64,000 bases of DNA from Streptomyces sp. R302 (GTDB lineage Bacteria > Actinomycetota > Actinomycetes > Streptomycetales > Streptomycetaceae), in contig NZ_JABBGE010000002.1 in the NCBI RefSeq assembly GCF_012927245.1, positions 62,001 to 126,000 on the forward strand. Direction: 5' to 3'. The stretch's first letter is position 1, and every line of letters begins with the position of its first letter. Below, one piece after another: positions 61,801-64,000 of the stretch. The notes beneath the pieces were generated by a model that saw only the letters and a list, made by a program, of their open reading frames with translations, had not been told where the DNA came from and ran no database searches. Made by a program: the position numbers and the translations under genes.

Positions 61801-62140
61801 CGCGCGGGGCGGGCACGTCGCGCCCTGTGCGCGCGGGGGCCGGGCCGGGTGCGCCGGAGCCGTGGGCGTGCGCCCCCGGGACGGTCGGTGCGGTCCCGGG
61901 CCCCGGGACCCGCGGCAGGCCCGCGGTGTCGGCGCGCGACGGACCGTCCAGGCGCTCCGCGCGGTGTGGCGCGGCCTGGTCCGGCACCGAACGCGCGAGG
62001 TCGGCAGGGAAGAACGGGAGGCGCCCTGGCGGCGTCGTCGCGCCGGACCGTCGGTCCGTCGGCCGTGCCTCACCCGTCACCCCCCTCGGATTCTGATGAC
62101 CCGTCACGTCGCTCCCCAGCGTCAGCCCGTACAGACGCAT
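58811..62140 (-). CDS. membrane-bound PAS-GGDEF-EAL-like cyclic-di-GMP protein with degenerate EAL
   Basis: About 1109 residues from the ATG at 62140 (MRLYGLTLGSDVTGHQNPRG), set by GGGGGAC upstream. A disordered Pro/Gly-rich start (1-165), eight or so TM segments (about 172-490), PAS (about 505-600: HFRSLVQSSSDVIMIAAPNG), a GAE-repeat linker, GGDEF near residue 728 with intact ARLGGDEFAALIL and an upstream RxxD inhibitory site (RAGD), then an EAL-fold domain. The latter reads SAQARW for EALLRW, VALDGFGSGH for the DDFG motif and AEGVDV for AEGVE, so phosphodiesterase activity is unlikely. Resembles S. coelicolor SCO5511-type (CdgC-like) proteins. Confidence 0.88.
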   Translation of the reverse strand: MRLYGLTLGSDVTGHQNPRGVTGEARPTDRRSGATTPPGRLPFFPADLARSVPDQAAPHRAERLDGPSRADTAGLPRVPGPGTAPTVPGAHAHGSGAPGPAPARTGRDVPAPRGGEGGGPGRDAGWGSAVNGTGATALMRRGPAPAGPPGPPGPPGTDQPAPGSGPECGAAWAGSFLAQIALGLVCAGYTTGASLGWGSPRLALFMGDFGLSAAAFTAAVSCFLYARTEPGGTRPAWLLFAFSSFMAGAGNAVWGWYEVVLGQDVPESSVADLFFLLFAPPAIVGLLVLAKKPVTRAGWVCLGLDAWLIAGSLLTLSWSLALAHTAHFQGESVAQAALSLAYPLLDIVLVSMVLALHFRRSPANRSAVNTAIAALALTVLCDALFTSPLLRANYVSGQLLDAGWFAGSLLLAYAPWGVHRPPEATAARAPVPASRPIAGSLAALTPYLAAAVCTLGILYNVVEGRRVDRVVVLTGCAVVLALVVRQGIMLIDNIALTHELAQKENHFRSLVQSSSDVIMIAAPNGVLRYVSPAAAGVYGRDAEELIGSELAALIHPEDLGAVVHEIRRFLAASPAEEPTTRIECRFRSGPAGAHRPAETEIEAEAEAEGEGEGEWLNVESTVNRHQGGLIFNSRDVTERVRLQAQLQHNAEHDPLTDLPNRALFTRRVGQALGGRRSSDPGTAVLFIDLDGFKAVNDRLGHQAGDDLLVQAARRLQEAVRAGDTAARLGGDEFAALILGDGHHDRAARQTQVQEIADRLRLTLSRPYRVDGGTEVRVAASIGVAFAEPGIGAGDLLRNADLAMYRAKAGGKDRVELYVPQMQAEVVRRTELAARLRSALHDGEFALLHQPVVDLATGRVSAVSAQARWRSAQGILFTPAEYLRVTDDGERTAELGRWVLEEAVEQAAERAGAGHRTPVSVRVSARRLLDRSLPLGSVEALLARHGLPSGSLVVELADTDERTPLDELEQRLVALRRLGVRVALDGFGSGHVAVHALRRLPVDILKLDRALVEGVVESARLRKITSGVLRIAGELGLQTVAEGVDVPEQVLALRSMGCRHAQGMAFSGPLDEYRLRRALVRGDYPLPGAVSVPAGKGSEERRNPSPEPFT

Positions 62141-62286
62141 GTCCCCCGATCCGGGACGATACACCAGTACCGTCACTCAGGGACAGGGTCGCAGTACTCT
62201 CCGTGACGGACTGGGGGCTCGCGGGCGGCGCGCCATGGGGGCGCACTCGCATCCGCGGGCCCCCGGATCCCCCGGAGAGGTGGTCC

Positions 62287-63249
62287 TCAGGTGGTGCGGA
62301 GGACGTTCGCGAGCGCCTCCCCCGCCGCGTACCGTCCGACCTGCGCCGCGATCAGCCGCTTCGCCCTCGGCATGAACGCCGAGGTGGAGCCGCCGACATG
62401 GGGCGTCACGAGCACCCCGGGAGCGTGCCAGAGCGGGTGCCCGGCCGGCAGCGGCTCCGGGTCCGTGACGTCGAGCGCCGCCGTGATCCGTCCGCTCTCC
62501 ACCTCCTTGAGCAGGGCGTTCGTCTCCACCACCGGGCCGCGCGCGACGTTGACGAGCAGCGCCCCGTCCTTCATCCGGGCGAGGAACCCGGCGTCGGCCA
62601 GGTGCCGGGTCTCCGGCGTGAGCGGGGTGGACAGCACCACCACGTCCGCCTCGGGGAGCAGCGCCGGAAGGTCGGCGAGGGCGTGCACCGGGCCGCGGGC
62701 CGTGGTGCGCGCCGAGCGTGCGACGCGCGCCACCCGCGCGCATTCGAAGGGCGCGAGCCGGTCCTCGATCGCCGCGCCGATCGATCCGTACCCGACGATC
62801 AGCACGGACTTGTCGGCGAGCGCCGGGTAGAAGCCGTCCCGCCACTCCTCGGCGTCCTGGCCGCGCACGAAGCGCGGGATGCCGCGCAGGGAGGCGAGTA
62901 TCAGGGCGAGGGTGAGTTCGGCGGTGCTGGCCTCGTGGACGCCCTTGGCGTTGCAGACCGAGACGCCGGGGCCGAGTGCGCCGAGCCCGGGGACGACGTG
63001 GTCGATGCCGGCCGAGAGGGTCTGCACGACGCGCAGCGAGGTCATCGCGGCGAGCGGCCGGACCGCGATCGCGGAGCCCTTCATGTACGGGACGACGTAG
63101 AAGCCGCAGTCGGCGGGATCGGCCGGGAAGTCGGCTCCGCCGTCCCAGAAGCGGTAGTTCAGCCCCGACGCGCCCGGGTCGGGCAGCCCGTCGATCTCGT
63201 CGGCGGGTATCGGGAGCCACACGTCGGCGGTGGTGGGTGCGAGTGTCAT
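62287..63249 (-). CDS. D-isomer specific 2-hydroxyacid dehydrogenase
   Basis: 320 residues starting MTLAPTTADVWLPIPADEID. NAD fold VLIVGYGSIGAAIEDRLAPF; catalytic Arg in LLVNVARGPVVET, Glu in DVTDPEPLPAGHPLW and His in TPHVGGSTSAFMPRAKRL. Shorter than SerA and without ACT, so a single-purpose hydroxyacid/glyoxylate-reductase-like enzyme; substrate unknown. No Shine-Dalgarno before the ATG; likely leaderless. Divergent from the aldo/keto reductase (76 bp), 146 bp upstream of the GGDEF gene. Confidence 0.9.
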   Translation of the reverse strand: MTLAPTTADVWLPIPADEIDGLPDPGASGLNYRFWDGGADFPADPADCGFYVVPYMKGSAIAVRPLAAMTSLRVVQTLSAGIDHVVPGLGALGPGVSVCNAKGVHEASTAELTLALILASLRGIPRFVRGQDAEEWRDGFYPALADKSVLIVGYGSIGAAIEDRLAPFECARVARVARSARTTARGPVHALADLPALLPEADVVVLSTPLTPETRHLADAGFLARMKDGALLVNVARGPVVETNALLKEVESGRITAALDVTDPEPLPAGHPLWHAPGVLVTPHVGGSTSAFMPRAKRLIAAQVGRYAAGEALANVLRTT

Positions 63250-63324
63250 GACCGGGAGGCTATGCGAAGAATCCCGTGCGCCATTGGTTACTTTGGGGGG
63301 CGGCACAGGGAGGGGTAGCGGCAC

Positions 63325-64000
63325 GTGGAGCGCAGGACTATCGGGGCGACGGCGCTCGGCGTGGGGGCCATCGGCCTCGGCTGCATGCCGATGAACTGGG
63401 GCTACAGCCGCTCGCAGCAGCGCGGTGACCGCTCGCTGCGGGCCGTGCACGCGGCCCTGGACGCCGGGGTGAGCCTGCTCGACACGGCCGACATGTACGG
63501 GCCGTTCACCAACGAGCTGCTGCTCGGGCGGGTGTTGAGGGAGCGCCGGTCGGACGTCTTCGTGTCGACGAAGTGCGGACTGCTCGTCGGCGACGGGCAC
63601 GTGGTGGCCAACGGCCGGCCGGAGTACGTGCGCCGGGCCTGCGACGCGTCCCTGCGGCGGCTCCAGACCGACGTCCTCGACCTGTACCTGCTGCACCGCG
63701 CGGACCCCGAGGTCCCGGTGGAGGAGACCTGGGGCGCGATGGCGGGCCTGGTGGCGGCGGGCAAGGTGCGGGCGCTCGGCCTGAGCGCGGTCGGGGTGCG
63801 GCGGAGCCGGCGTTCGCTTCCCGGCGATCTGTACGAGGGAACGATCCGCCAACTGGCCCGGATGCAGCAGGTGTTCCCGGTGGCGGCGGTCCAGGCCGAG
63901 CTGTCGCTGTGGGCGCCGGAGGCGCTGGCGCGGCTGCTGCCCTGGTGCGCGGCGCGCGGCGTCGGGCTGCTCGCGGCGATGCCGCTGGGCAGCGGCTTCC
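63325..64000 (+). CDS. aldo/keto reductase, 3' end outside window
   Basis: GTG start at 63325 after GGGAGGGG. Visible 225 residues: VERRTIGATALGVGAIGLGC, SLLDTADMYGPFTNELLLGR (catalytic Asp-Met-Tyr), STKCGLLV (Lys), DLYLLHRADPEVPVEETWGA (His), and ARGVGLLAAMPLGSGF. NADPH-dependent TIM-barrel reductase; substrate unknown. Gene runs off the right edge before its stop. Confidence 0.9.
   Translation, partial: MERRTIGATALGVGAIGLGCMPMNWGYSRSQQRGDRSLRAVHAALDAGVSLLDTADMYGPFTNELLLGRVLRERRSDVFVSTKCGLLVGDGHVVANGRPEYVRRACDASLRRLQTDVLDLYLLHRADPEVPVEETWGAMAGLVAAGKVRALGLSAVGVRRSRRSLPGDLYEGTIRQLARMQQVFPVAAVQAELSLWAPEALARLLPWCAARGVGLLAAMPLGSGF

Overview
The window is a high-GC actinobacterial chromosome segment, almost certainly Streptomyces. 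The evidence is two tandem conservons (cvnABCD), an HU protein of the HupS type, an AccB/AccE acyl-CoA carboxylase pair, an NdgR-type IclR regulator divergent from leuCD, frequent GTG/TTG starts and extreme GC at third codon positions. Gene content and order (hupS, leuDC, ndgR, tRNA-Glu/Gln, gltX, cvn1, cvn2, accBE, cimA, urease-like genes, leuB, ilvE, proline catabolism, serA, ilvCNB, GGDEF protein) match, from memory, the S. coelicolor SCO5556-SCO5510 neighbourhood.

Layout. 1-7.5 kb: HU (cut by the left edge), leuD/leuC divergent from ndgR, five minus-strand tRNAs (3 Glu-CTC, 2 Gln-CTG), a HAD phosphatase, and gltX overlapping a fumarylacetoacetate-hydrolase-family gene. 7.6-19.1 kb: a small repeat-containing protein and two consecutive conservons on the plus strand. 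19.2-28.4 kb: accE/accB, a secreted M15-like protein, YceI, a beta-lactamase-fold hydrolase, a second DnaN-like sliding clamp, a TPM/YgcG-like membrane protein, and citramalate synthase cimA behind a probable transcription attenuator. 28.4-36.4 kb is accessory: an MHS-family transporter with its TetR regulator, a graspetide (ATP-grasp RiPP) operon with HTH regulator, DUF6415 protein, 27-residue membrane peptide, precursor, ATP-grasp ligase and PIMT-like methyltransferase, then a gene remnant, a tandem repeat and a PadR operon. 36.6-45.8 kb: leuB, ilvE, a nucleobase (NCS1) permease divergent from a urease-like ureAB/ureC/agmatine-deiminase operon, an AAC(2')-I-like acetyltransferase and an Asp-nucleophile alpha/beta hydrolase. 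45.9-51.8 kb: pruA/putA divergent from a PucR regulator, then two truncated genes meeting at a scar (an MFS C-terminus and the tail of a RiPP radical-SAM protein). 51.8-64 kb: M17 aminopeptidase, serA, ilvC-ilvN-ilvB with a classic leader-peptide attenuator, a PAS-GGDEF-EAL-like membrane protein, a hydroxyacid dehydrogenase and a partial aldo/keto reductase.

Branched-chain amino acid synthesis runs through the whole window (leuCD, cimA, leuB, ilvE, ilvBNC) with dispersed control: NdgR near leuCD and leader-peptide attenuators before cimA and ilvB. The most interesting non-core systems are the graspetide operon, which has a perfect hairpin touching its first ribosome-binding site and an uncharacterised micro-membrane-peptide, and the urease-like operon, whose active-site metal ligands are intact but whose substrate loop is remodelled and which is paired with agmatine deiminase rather than with urease maturation genes.
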